Below, in pieces: positions 26,722 through 34,841 of a DNA stretch of 46,162 bases. The translations under genes were made by a program, and so were the position numbers. A model generated the notes under the pieces. That model made no database searches. It was not told the DNA's origin and saw nothing but the letters and a program-made list of their open reading frames with translations. The first letter of the stretch is position 1; each line of letters opens with the position of its first letter. Origin of the DNA: an uncultured Ferrovum sp. (GTDB taxonomy: Bacteria; Pseudomonadota; Gammaproteobacteria; Burkholderiales; Ferrovaceae); contig CAIVHB010000140.1 of assembly GCA_903905585.1 (NCBI GenBank), positions 1 to 46,162 of the forward strand, read 5' to 3'.

Positions 26722-27393
26722 TTAGCTTTTCCCTTGATTGTTTTGCTGCTCTAATGCGAGCCTAAGCGAATGAATAGTTTCTCTTAGAAGATTTTTTTCA
26801 TTGTCTTCTGTTTGAGTCATTAGCAGGTTTTTTTGCTGATGATGAATTTCTCTTGCTTCTAGCTGTTTTCTAAGCTCATCGAGAGATTTCTGCAATAATG
26901 AGACCTCTCTAGAATGTACCGAATTCGCCGCTTCTAGGTCAGCCAAATTTTGGATTCGCTGTTTTTCCATTGCATCTCGAAGCGTCTGAATCGTACCTTT
27001 TAGCAGCCCCTTTTCGTTATCTTCTGTCTGCGTCAATCGTAAATTTTGCTGCTGATGGTGAGCTTCTCTTGCTTCTAGCTGTTTTCTGAGCTCATCGAGA
27101 GATTTCACTAATTGAGAGGACTCTCGATCACGCATGGAATTCGCCGTTTCTCGATCGGCCAGATTCTGGATTCGCTGTTTTTCCATCGCATCTCGAAGCG
27201 TCTGAATAGTCTCTTTAAGATGCATGATCTGCGCATCATAAGAATGAGAGAGTTCAAGTACTGCCTGAGCGTGTTCTTTATGTAAGGCCTCAAGCGCATC
27301 TCGAGCAGCTCGCTGTCCATCTTGAAGGGTGTCTAGTTCACGATGCAATTGACGCACTATTTCATCGTGAGAGGTAGGTTCTGGTTTAGTCAT
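26722..27393 (-). CDS. Coiled-coil protein with a 72-residue tandem repeat
   Basis: 223 aa, almost all predicted coiled coil (heptad-rich, Glu/Gln/Leu/Arg), with no recognised enzyme domain, signal or membrane segment. Residues 60-131 and 132-203 are near-identical 72-residue units starting TIQTLRDAMEKQRIQNLAD at the third residue, with DELRKQLEARE in the middle of each. Residues 204-223 begin a third, diverged unit. The ATG overlaps the end of the DUF2779 gene by four bases and the cyclase gene starts two bases after the stop, so the three proteins are made together. A linker or scaffold joining nuclease and cyclase is a fair inference; the function is unknown. Confidence 0.8.
   Translation of the reverse strand: MTKPEPTSHDEIVRQLHRELDTLQDGQRAARDALEALHKEHAQAVLELSHSYDAQIMHLKETIQTLRDAMEKQRIQNLADRETANSMRDRESSQLVKSLDELRKQLEAREAHHQQQNLRLTQTEDNEKGLLKGTIQTLRDAMEKQRIQNLADLEAANSVHSREVSLLQKSLDELRKQLEAREIHHQQKNLLMTQTEDNEKNLLRETIHSLRLALEQQNNQGKS
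26785..27216 (-). repeat. Two tandem 216-base repeat units within the coiled-coil gene
   Basis: Unit 1 is 27216-27001 and unit 2 is 27000-26785, encoding residues 60-131 and 132-203. A partial third copy (26784-26725) follows. Long identical runs at DNA level suggest a recent in-frame duplication that could expand or contract by recombination. Confidence 0.85.
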
Positions 27394-28937
27394 GGTCTTG
27401 AGGATGAAACAAGAAGCTCCGTTTCGGAGTGATTCACCATAGCATTTAATATGGTTACGAGTGCAAGACTGTCGAGTCGACAGTAAGTAAATAATTCTTG
27501 CTCGATTTGTGCGCGCCTTTCAAATGATGTTTCCGGTTGTATGGCCTCAACATAAGCTAACACAGCCATATAACCATCTTTAACCCCTTCAAGATGGTCA
27601 TAATTCAGTACCGATGATAAGGTGGGTAATACACGCTTCAATTTCCAACTTCCCCTTTGTTCAGGATGGTAATAGCACTTCTCTACAATTTTAAGTAAAT
27701 CAACAATACGATCCTGTATATCAGACAAACTAGGCTTTAAATCGGCAAATTGCTGGGCCAATGCGCCCAGGCGCGCCAATTCAAAACTGGCATTCCAAAC
27801 AAAAATAGATCCCGTTGTTGGACAAGCCCGCACCAAGGCTTCCGCAAATGCTCTCGAAGGCTCCGCGCCCGAAAGATCCATGAACTCATGGTGATCAAGC
27901 GCCCCATCTTGACGTCGGATGTGCAGGCTAAATTGGAAAGGAAACATCTGATAAGGATGGGTGCCAGGCCAAATGGGTACGGCAAGTTGCACCGCCTCAA
28001 AATCTAAAAAAGTATGAGGCTTCGAATAAGACAAGACCTCACTTTTTGCTCCAGCTCGATCAAAAAAACATGAATTAGAAAGCGTGCATTTTTTTACCCG
28101 CAGTTGAACAGGGGTGAGTTTTTCGTCAGGTACCTCACTGAGCTCACGCGTTTGATGCGCTTGCATCCAGCGCCGCAGCTCTCCCTGTACCCGTGGCAAC
28201 AAATCCACCGAATAAGCCACCGGTGCCTCTTGAGTGCGGCAGTATTTAACAAAACCACAAGGATGGGGGCTTCGGCACTGCGCTCCAGTGAGGATAAACG
28301 GCATGTTCTCAGATGCAACAATCTCTTGAGCTAAGTTCACCCATTGAGCAACTTCATCAAACCGGTTGAGGGCTTCATGAGTAAGATCTATTTCCCTGAG
28401 TAGACCGTCATAATGATCTTGCCCTTTATAGATGAAACTCGTATCGATATGCGCCACCTTCACGGCACTAAGATTGAGGTGCGCTTGTTGTGCAACATAA
28501 GCCTGAATAGCCACATCATCACGATGATTGCCCTTTAAGCTCGTAGAGGATTTCACCTCAATCAATTCCCAACTGCGTTGGCCCGATTTTTTTACAGGGC
28601 GAAGAATATCAATAAAAGCGCGGGCTCCTGCAGCTTGAAACCCTGCCTCAAAAATGGGCACTCTCTTATCCAGCAAAGCCTCGGTTCGAGCAACGCCAGC
28701 ATCGGGGCCCTCTTCCATTACTTGAACGAGCACCCCATTATCTTCTGGGTCATAGAGCTGTCTTGCCAGTTCTCCAACCAAGTCCCCAACAGCGAATTTC
28801 GCCTCCGTGGCGGCAGAGTCTTCTCTTAAAGAGGGCTGATGCACCTCTAGCCATAACCTTCGAGGGCACTGGCGAAACGCCATGAGCTTTGATTTTGAAA
28901 GAGGCCTCACCAACAATCTTGCCTCTGTATTATTCAA
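27390..28937 (-). CDS. DUF2779 protein: PD-(D/E)XK Fe-S nuclease fused to DnaQ-like exonuclease domain
   Basis: 515 aa. The N-terminal half looks like a Cas4/RecB-type nuclease: D110, E127-V-K129 in ELIEVKSST, and Q145-x-Y147. Four cysteines, C24 and C221/C227/C233, are placed like the Fe-S clasp of Cas4 and AddB. The C-terminal half carries DEDD exonuclease motifs: D312-F-E314, VWNASFE (380-386), D413, and CRLDS with D489. Both catalytic sets look intact. No helicase is adjacent. It sits between gcvH (4-base overlap) and the coiled-coil gene (4-base overlap), so it is part of a signalling-linked operon. The family's biological role is not known. Confidence 0.85.
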   Translation of the reverse strand: MNNTEARLLVRPLSKSKLMAFRQCPRRLWLEVHQPSLREDSAATEAKFAVGDLVGELARQLYDPEDNGVLVQVMEEGPDAGVARTEALLDKRVPIFEAGFQAAGARAFIDILRPVKKSGQRSWELIEVKSSTSLKGNHRDDVAIQAYVAQQAHLNLSAVKVAHIDTSFIYKGQDHYDGLLREIDLTHEALNRFDEVAQWVNLAQEIVASENMPFILTGAQCRSPHPCGFVKYCRTQEAPVAYSVDLLPRVQGELRRWMQAHQTRELSEVPDEKLTPVQLRVKKCTLSNSCFFDRAGAKSEVLSYSKPHTFLDFEAVQLAVPIWPGTHPYQMFPFQFSLHIRRQDGALDHHEFMDLSGAEPSRAFAEALVRACPTTGSIFVWNASFELARLGALAQQFADLKPSLSDIQDRIVDLLKIVEKCYYHPEQRGSWKLKRVLPTLSSVLNYDHLEGVKDGYMAVLAYVEAIQPETSFERRAQIEQELFTYCRLDSLALVTILNAMVNHSETELLVSSSRP

Positions 28938-29302
28938 CCCACATTGGCCAGATAGGTCTGAGCATCCATCAGTGTTGTGGGAAGGGCAGCGTGGTCAGGT
29001 TTTATTTTAAGAAACCACCGATCCGCCTCTGGCAAGGAGTTAACCAAGGCTGGTTCGTCAACCAATGCAAGGTTTACCACCTCTATGCGCCCATCAATGG
29101 GCATACGAATGTCCCCTGCGGCCTTAACTGACTCAATGACCACCACTTCGTCACCACTTGAAAAGTGGTGTCCTGTTTCAGGCAATTGGACAAAGACCAC
29201 ATCCCCCAATTGCTCCTGGGCATGGTCAGTAATTCCAATGATCAGGAAACCCCCTTCTTCTCTTATCCATGAATGATCTTCCGTGTATTGCATGCTGTGC
29301 AT
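28934..29302 (-). CDS. gcvH: Glycine cleavage H-like lipoyl carrier protein
   Basis: 122 aa from the ATG at 29302, chosen because AAGGGG lies six bases before it; an upstream in-frame ATG at 29317 is the alternative. The lipoyl domain is complete: YTEDHSWIREEG start, ITDHAQEQLGDVVFVQLPE, and the lipoyl lysine K60 in VIESVKAAGD. gcvT and gcvP are not in the window. Its stop overlaps the DUF2779 start (ATGA). H-protein normally shuttles aminomethyl groups in glycine cleavage and also feeds lipoylation. Here it heads a nuclease/cyclase operon, which is unexpected. It may simply be a displaced housekeeping gene. Confidence 0.88.
   Translation of the reverse strand: MHSMQYTEDHSWIREEGGFLIIGITDHAQEQLGDVVFVQLPETGHHFSSGDEVVVIESVKAAGDIRMPIDGRIEVVNLALVDEPALVNSLPEADRWFLKIKPDHAALPTTLMDAQTYLANVG
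29152..29170. repeat. Perfect 8-base hairpin inside gcvH
   Basis: CACCACTT-GAA-AAGTGGTG, with an extra direct copy of CACCACTT at 29141-29148. It lies in the codons for GHHFSSGDE and could pair in the mRNA in two alternative ways. No T-run, so not a terminator. Confidence 0.4.
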
Positions 29303-29412
29303 GATGTACCCCTTCATCGTCTTCTATATTGATTGTAACGCCTCTTTGCAACGGATGATTGTTGCTTTGATGGATAATGATATGTTTAAGGTTCATGGCA
29401 GGAGAACGCAGA

Positions 29413-30117
29413 ATGAAAGCACGTGCGGTTGTTTTGCTGAGCGGAGGTTTAGACTCCTCCACCACCATGGCGCTTGCTCAAGAGGCCGGATTTGATGCCT
29501 ATTGCATCAGTTTTCGCTACGGGCAACGTCATGCTCACGAATTGCTGTGTGCAGAAAAAATTGCACATCAATTAGGAGCCTCTCGGCATGTGGTTATAGA
29601 TATTGATCTTAGAACTTTTGGCGGATCGGCGCTTACCGCAGATATTGAAGTTCCAAAAGACCGATTACCCGCTGATCTTGGGTCAGGAATTCCCGTCACT
29701 TATGTTCCTGCGCGGAATACTGTTTTCCTAAGTTTTGCCTTGGCATGGGCAGAAGTAATCAAATCTACCGATATTTTTATCGGGGTAAATGCCTTAGATT
29801 ATTCTGGCTACCCAGACTGTAGGCCGGAATATATCGAAGCCTATGAACAAATGGCGAACTTAGCGACGCGTGCGGGGGTAGAGGGATCAAACCGTCTAAA
29901 AATTCATACCCCTTTAATTGCGATGACGAAAGCTGAAATTATTTTAGAAGGCCTGCGCTTGAGTGTCGACTATAGTATGACTATTAGTTGTTATGACCCA
30001 AGCCCTTCGGGTGACCCCTGTGGAGCGTGTGACGCATGCCAATTGCGTCAAAGAGGTTTTATGCAAGCGGGAATAATAGACCCTGCATTAAACCTATCAA
30101 CAGCTCAGAACGATTAA
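29413..30117 (+). CDS. queC: 7-cyano-7-deazaguanine synthase
   Basis: Converts CDG to preQ0 with ATP and ammonia in queuosine biosynthesis. 234 aa from the ATG at 29413, which has AGGAG at the right distance. The PP-loop is [10 protein letters not shown] (residues 8-17), the active-site [12 protein letters not shown] follows, and the zinc ligands are C..CGACDAC near 196-211. Divergent from gcvH, with 110 bases between starts. Other queuosine genes (queD, queE, queF) are not in the window. No preQ1 riboswitch fold is seen upstream. Confidence 0.95.
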   Translation: MKARAVVLLSGGLDSSTTMALAQEAGFDAYCISFRYGQRHAHELLCAEKIAHQLGASRHVVIDIDLRTFGGSALTADIEVPKDRLPADLGSGIPVTYVPARNTVFLSFALAWAEVIKSTDIFIGVNALDYSGYPDCRPEYIEAYEQMANLATRAGVEGSNRLKIHTPLIAMTKAEIILEGLRLSVDYSMTISCYDPSPSGDPCGACDACQLRQRGFMQAGIIDPALNLSTAQND

Positions 30118-30137
30118 GTTTATCCGCCATTCCCATA

Positions 30138-31016
30138 TTATTTATCAGGGCCTAGGCCAATCTGTGTTGAAGGCGAGAGCGGGAGAAGCGTTACAAGGGT
30201 GCCACGGGGAAATTCGCGGCTTCCTAAATGACGGGCATCTAGGAACCATCCCATACCAAACATTTCAGGTATCGTGAATTGAACCGGAGCGATCCGCACA
30301 CATTCAGCCACAACTGAAGGTAGGCCCATCTGCGCCAACTCGCCTATTTTCCAGGTGTTCTCCGGAGCCACGAGTATTGCAGCAAGGTTCACAAAGGCAA
30401 CACGGGAACCTGCATCAATTCCGATAACGGGGATAGGCAATTGATCCAGCCCGTCCTTAGTGAGGCGCAATACTTTTTCACCTAACAACATCACACTTTT
30501 CTGGTCCGCCAAGGCGGTCTGTAAACGATCGTTTTGACGTTCTAGTTGTTCTTTGGCGGAACGAAGTTGTTGATTAAGACGACGATTTTCATCATTAAGC
30601 TCTTTGCGCTGAAAAGCCTCATGAATACTGGCTCGAAGTAGGCCGTCATCCCAGGGCTTAGTCAAAAACTTGTAAATCGCCCCTTCATTGATGGCATCCG
30701 TGACTGAGCCCAGCTCGGTATAACCTGAAAGGACGATTCTGACCGTTTCTGGACATATCGTTTTTGCTTGTCGCAAAAACTCTACCCCGGTCATTTCTGG
30801 CATGCGTTGATCAGATATCACCACATCGACGATATCGTGTTGCAGTATCTCTAGCCCTTGCTTGCCGCTTGTCGCCGTGAGTAGTCGATAACCATCTCGG
30901 CGCAGCAGCCGCTTCAAAGCCGCGAGGATATTTTCATCATCATCGACCATCAAAAGGGTGCCGCTCGCAGCGTTTTGCGGTGGCTGATCTTCCGAGGTCA
31001 TGTCTTCAGCGTTCAT
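30138..31016 (-). CDS. Response regulator: REC, coiled coil, PAS-like output
   Basis: 292 aa. Receiver domain at about 18-135 with phospho-acceptor D69 in ISDQRMPEMTG and K120 in FLTKPW, of the type found in RpfG-like regulators. A coiled coil (about 140-178, QQLRSAKEQLERQNDRLQTA) links to a small PAS-like domain (about 188-240, PVIGIDAGSRVAFVNLAA). No DNA-binding or GGDEF/HD output is present, so it probably acts through protein contact. Last gene of the five-gene phosphorelay operon, seven bases after the histidine kinase gene. Confidence 0.85.
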   Translation of the reverse strand: MNAEDMTSEDQPPQNAASGTLLMVDDDENILAALKRLLRRDGYRLLTATSGKQGLEILQHDIVDVVISDQRMPEMTGVEFLRQAKTICPETVRIVLSGYTELGSVTDAINEGAIYKFLTKPWDDGLLRASIHEAFQRKELNDENRRLNQQLRSAKEQLERQNDRLQTALADQKSVMLLGEKVLRLTKDGLDQLPIPVIGIDAGSRVAFVNLAAILVAPENTWKIGELAQMGLPSVVAECVRIAPVQFTIPEMFGMGWFLDARHLGSREFPRGTLVTLLPLSPSTQIGLGPDK

Positions 31017-31023
31017 TTTGGAT

Positions 31024-32355
31024 TTATTGCGGCGCGCTGTTGGCGAACTCTATTTCTTCAGATTCACCCATCTTGCCATGAAAAATTGGCAATAAGATAC
31101 GGAAACACGTTCCCTTACCCACTTCACTGCGAACTATTAAATCACCCTCATGCTTGCGGATGATGTTGTAGCAAACAGATAAACCCAGTCCTGTTCCCGT
31201 TCCAACAGGCTTAGTCGTAAAAAAAGGTTCAAAAATGCGTTGCTGATTTTCAGGTGGAATACCAATGCCGTTGTCTTCCACTTCTATCCAAACGTACATG
31301 CCCTCCTCACCTGTCCTCAATGTAATTTGACCGCGTTCAGGGAAAGCTTGAGAAGCATTGACGACCAAGTTCATCAGCACCTGATTGATTTGTCCTGGAA
31401 CACACTCAACCAGAGGGGGATGACCATACTCTTTTACAACTGTAGCTTTATAACGGATTTCATTAGAGACAACGTTCAAGGTGGTGTCGATGCATTTTTC
31501 TAGATCTGCGATCTGCCAGCCACTTTGATCAACCCTAGAAAAATCTTTAAGATCCGAGACAATGCGTCTAACATGGCTAAGGCCTTCTTTACTCTCACTA
31601 ATAAGAGCTGCCAAATCTTCTTTCAAATATTCAAAATCAATTTCTTTTTTGATTTTGCTCAGTTCACGCTGTGTGTCCTTAGGAAGTTCAGTTTCTTTAC
31701 TCTCAAACACGGCCATTAATTTCATCAAGTCAGTCACGTTGCGCTCTAACGTGCCCAAGTTTGAGTTCACAAATCCGATGGGATTATTAATTTCATGTGC
31801 TACACCAGCTGCCAATTGACCAATAGATGCTAGTTTTTCGGACTGATAAAGCTGGTTTTTAGCATCTTCTAATTTGACGATTAATTCTTGCTGCTTGCGC
31901 CGTTCCTCGTCTGAAACCGTAATCGCCTCAGCAAGACGCTGCTGAATCAATGCATTATCTGTACAGTCCTGCAAGGTAATTACCACCAACTCCACTTTAC
32001 CTTTTGCATCTCGCAGCGGCAGAAAAGTACAGTTCTGCAACATTGCGTCAACGCCACCGGTTATCGGTCGATTATGCTTAAATCGAAACAAATAGGCGCG
32101 TTGCTCCCAAGAGGTAAACGCGTAATTACCGAGGGCAAAAACGTGTTCAATCTTACGCTTTAACCATGACTCAGGAAGTTCGGGAAAAGACGCAAAGAGA
32201 TTTGTGCCTTTTAGGCTCTCCCAACTTTTTCCGCTATGCGTATGCATAAAGTGATTCCAAAGGACGATGTTAAAACTAGAATCGACTGCAAAAACACCCA
32301 ATTCCATTCGTTCAACAATAAATCCTGAAAGCTGCGGGTTTTGCTGATCAGCCAT
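31024..32355 (-). CDS. PAS-domain cytoplasmic histidine kinase
   Basis: 443 aa soluble kinase with no membrane segment. N-terminal PAS domain (about 8-135) with a VFAVDSSFNIVLWN start; coiled coil (about 135-175); HisKA with the phosphorylated H187 in LAAGVAHEINNPIGF; HATPase_c with the N box NLVVNASQAF, G1 VEDNGIGIP, F box FEPFFTTKP and G2 GTGTGLGLS. Its cognate receivers are presumably the three REC proteins of the same operon. The signal is unknown; the lack of a sensor membrane part suggests a cytoplasmic cue. Eighteen bases after the CheC gene. Confidence 0.92.
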   Translation of the reverse strand: MADQQNPQLSGFIVERMELGVFAVDSSFNIVLWNHFMHTHSGKSWESLKGTNLFASFPELPESWLKRKIEHVFALGNYAFTSWEQRAYLFRFKHNRPITGGVDAMLQNCTFLPLRDAKGKVELVVITLQDCTDNALIQQRLAEAITVSDEERRKQQELIVKLEDAKNQLYQSEKLASIGQLAAGVAHEINNPIGFVNSNLGTLERNVTDLMKLMAVFESKETELPKDTQRELSKIKKEIDFEYLKEDLAALISESKEGLSHVRRIVSDLKDFSRVDQSGWQIADLEKCIDTTLNVVSNEIRYKATVVKEYGHPPLVECVPGQINQVLMNLVVNASQAFPERGQITLRTGEEGMYVWIEVEDNGIGIPPENQQRIFEPFFTTKPVGTGTGLGLSVCYNIIRKHEGDLIVRSEVGKGTCFRILLPIFHGKMGESEEIEFANSAPQ

Positions 32356-32373
32356 GATGAAAAAACCTGCGAC

Positions 32374-32982
32374 TCAAAGCGTGCATAGAAATTGATCAAG
32401 CAGCTCTGCTAAAGCGCCAACCTCATTATTCGGTAACAAAATCACTAAGTGTGCCGTTAGGCTTCTGTTTTCTACCTGAAAACACACTTCTAAACTCAGC
32501 GCTTTATCAATCGCCAACTGATCAGGGTGGATGACATCGAGGGGATCAATATCTTCACCGATCAATGAAGGGGCGCTGAACCCAATCTCGGCATTCACTT
32601 GTTGCGCGATCCCGCCAACGCAAGCACCGCCTAAAAGATTCACGATGTCGAGTAATACCTCTTCACGCTCGACTGAATCGAGTTGTCCTTCATATCCCAT
32701 CAAATTGGCTAGGCCATTTCGATCCTTCGCGCTTACAACCACCAATACTTCGCCGCGAAACCCCCCATGAAAGGCTTGTCGTGAAGCACTGACTGCGGTA
32801 TCCCCGACAAAACCATGAATGAGCGCCGGTAACCTGCTGGCATCAACAATCGCTATTTTAGGAATAGAGAGGTGAACAAACTCTTTCCAAATTCGTGCAA
32901 GAGAATCCCCTGCCTGGCCCATACCGATATTGGCCAATTCTTGCAGCGCATCGGTCTGATCTTCGCTTAAGCCCTTATTCAT
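32374..32982 (-). CDS. CheC-family response-regulator phosphatase
   Basis: 202 aa, the CheC/CheX/FliY fold. The first active-site consensus is D11-x3-E15-x2-N18 (DALQELANIGMGQAGDSLA). The second, in LLDIVNLLGGACVGGI, has Asp where Glu is usual (DxxN). CheC proteins dephosphorylate CheY-P. This one overlaps the CheY gene by four bases, which strongly suggests that the neighbouring CheY is its substrate. No CheD or flagellar genes are near. CheC is uncommon in betaproteobacteria. Confidence 0.85.
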   Translation of the reverse strand: MNKGLSEDQTDALQELANIGMGQAGDSLARIWKEFVHLSIPKIAIVDASRLPALIHGFVGDTAVSASRQAFHGGFRGEVLVVVSAKDRNGLANLMGYEGQLDSVEREEVLLDIVNLLGGACVGGIAQQVNAEIGFSAPSLIGEDIDPLDVIHPDQLAIDKALSLEVCFQVENRSLTAHLVILLPNNEVGALAELLDQFLCTL

Positions 32983-33347
32983 ACCAGTATCCCATATTGG
33001 CGCAACACTTCTTGCAGGCCTTCGGGATTCACCGGTTTAGGGATAAACGCGATTGCCCCCATGGCCAAAACGCGCGCGCGCGCCTGTGGCTGAACGTCTG
33101 CAGAAACCACAATCACGATGCAATTCAGTCCTTCTGCTTGCAATATTTCAAGTACTCCATAGCCATCAATATTAGGCATGGTCAAATCTAGAAACATCAG
33201 CTCTACGCCGCCCTTTCTATATATATCAATGGCTTGAGCGCCATCTACAGCCTCTTGAATAGTGATGTCCCAATCCGGTGGAAGGGATCTACGCATCATT
33301 TTTCTGGCAATAGGGGAATCGTCTACGATCAGAACTGAAACGGGCAT
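32979..33347 (-). CDS. CheY-like single-domain response regulator
   Basis: 122 aa, only a receiver domain: DD at 9-10, phospho-acceptor D54 in MFLDLTMPNIDG, S82 and K104 in FIPKPVNPEG. It has no output domain, so it works by binding a partner. Overlaps the CheC gene by four bases and lies 21 bases after the HD-GYP gene. A run of alternating CG (33071-33082) in the codons for QARARV is prone to slippage. Confidence 0.92.
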   Translation of the reverse strand: MPVSVLIVDDSPIARKMMRRSLPPDWDITIQEAVDGAQAIDIYRKGGVELMFLDLTMPNIDGYGVLEILQAEGLNCIVIVVSADVQPQARARVLAMGAIAFIPKPVNPEGLQEVLRQYGILV

Positions 33348-33368
33348 TTGTACTCTCTAGATTAACAG

Positions 33369-34766
33369 TTATTGGTTGGGTTTATTTTGAATGACTATGC
33401 GCAGGGGTGAATTATCGTGGTTTTTATAGTCCTGTAAACGTTTGATTGTTTCTTCATCTGCTAATTTTGTCTGCGCGACAGCAAGCAAAGCACCATCCGA
33501 GCTAAACAAGTCCCGACTGAGCACATTACCAATTTTGAGTTCCTCTGGGGTGACAAGCCGCTCATTTTTGCCAAGCTCATCGCCAAATACCACTCTTTCA
33601 AAAGCACGAACGACGACAGGATCGTAACGTTTGCCGCTACCCAACTGAATCATTTTCACCGCAGCCTCAGGTTTTAAACGGGTTACGGTAAGGGTCCCAG
33701 ACTGCAGCCCATCATAATCATTCGCTACACACACAATCCTAGCCGTAAGCGGGATCCGCTCCCCAGAAAGATTATCCGGATATCCGCTACCATCCCACAT
33801 TTCATGATGAGACCGCACAATGAGACTGACTTTTTCCATATCCCCCAAGGCCTCGAGCGCTTCTTGTCCATTTTTGGTGTGACTTTGGTGCAATTTGGTT
33901 TCTTCGATATTCATCTGAGCCAAAGGCTTACCCAAAATATCATCCGTAAAGCCAATTTTACCCACGTCATGCAATAAGCTCCCCAGCAATAATTCTTGTA
34001 ATACCGACCGGGGCAACTTCATTGCCGTACCAATTTTGACCGCCACTTCACCTACTCGTCTGGAATGGCCCGACAAAGCCCCCCCACGTAAGTCAATGAG
34101 ATTAGAAAAGACCTTAATAGAGGTCACATAATTATTTTTTAGCCTTTCATTGGCTGCGTTAATTTCTTTAGAACGCTGCTCTACCTTTTGCTCTAGGCTA
34201 ATATTTAATTTAGCCAGTTCTTCATTCTGTTGGTTGATCTGATCCTCAAGCCCTCTTTTTTCAAGCTCTAGGTTCCTTCGTTTAAGCCCATTTTCAACAG
34301 CGCCAATAATCTCTTCATCGACCCATGGTTTTGCGATATATCGCGATATGCGCCCTTGGTTAATGGCCCCAACAGTTGCCGAAATATCTGCATAACCTGT
34401 CAATAAAATCCTTTCGGTATCCGGCCAGCGCTCGTAAACCTTTGAGAGAAACTGTGCCCCATCCATATTGGGCATACGCATGTCTGAAACAATCAAATCT
34501 ATTTTTTCTTCTGACAAGACCTTTAATCCTGCTTCACCACTTTCAGCAATTAAAATCTTTAGGTCTTTCCCGCGAAATAAGCGAGCCAGTGAACGCAGAA
34601 TATTCGCCTCGTCGTCCACAAAAAGTACATTGGCACGATATACAGGTTCAGCTTCCGATTCATTTCCAGGCGACGTATTGGCAACGTTTACAGGAATCAG
34701 AAGCGATTCTGATTCCCCTGTATCTAAGGTTGGAGGGCTTTCGATTATGGATTCGTTTTGGGTCAT
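33369..34766 (-). CDS. REC/HD-GYP response regulator, putative c-di-GMP phosphodiesterase
   Basis: 465 aa. An acidic N-terminal tail (about 1-43) is followed by the receiver (about 46-165, D95 in IVSDMRMPNMDG), a coiled coil (about 165-212) and an HD-GYP domain (about 213-415). The HD pair H266-D267 (LLHDVGKIGF), HHE at 320-322 and GYP at 328-330 are present. The later conserved VAD position reads VAND (N349), replacing an Asp that is often a metal ligand. So activity or metal use may be altered. GGAG stands eight bases before the ATG. First gene of the phosphorelay operon, 75 bases after ntrX on the same strand. Confidence 0.9.
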   Translation of the reverse strand: MTQNESIIESPPTLDTGESESLLIPVNVANTSPGNESEAEPVYRANVLFVDDEANILRSLARLFRGKDLKILIAESGEAGLKVLSEEKIDLIVSDMRMPNMDGAQFLSKVYERWPDTERILLTGYADISATVGAINQGRISRYIAKPWVDEEIIGAVENGLKRRNLELEKRGLEDQINQQNEELAKLNISLEQKVEQRSKEINAANERLKNNYVTSIKVFSNLIDLRGGALSGHSRRVGEVAVKIGTAMKLPRSVLQELLLGSLLHDVGKIGFTDDILGKPLAQMNIEETKLHQSHTKNGQEALEALGDMEKVSLIVRSHHEMWDGSGYPDNLSGERIPLTARIVCVANDYDGLQSGTLTVTRLKPEAAVKMIQLGSGKRYDPVVVRAFERVVFGDELGKNERLVTPEELKIGNVLSRDLFSSDGALLAVAQTKLADEETIKRLQDYKNHDNSPLRIVIQNKPNQ

Positions 34767-34841
34767 GTTGTTTTCTCCGGCAAGAATACGATTACTCGCT
34801 TTCGAGATAACGGCAGATTAGCCTAGTTTATTTACAAGCGT

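Noticed and set aside
26785-27216. CRISPR-like or mobile repeat
   Set aside because: The repeats are two in-frame 216-base coding units without spacers or terminal inverted repeats.
28934-28937. Possible frameshift between gcvH and DUF2779
   Set aside because: The 4-base ATGA overlap is ordinary translational coupling; both proteins are complete.
29303-29412. PreQ1 or glycine riboswitch between gcvH and queC
   Set aside because: The 110-base spacer shows only short inverted pieces such as GCAAC/GTTGC and none of the expected conserved cores.
31525-31819. Plus-strand frames inside the histidine kinase gene
   Set aside because: They are shadows of the kinase reading frame, which has complete HisKA and HATPase motifs.
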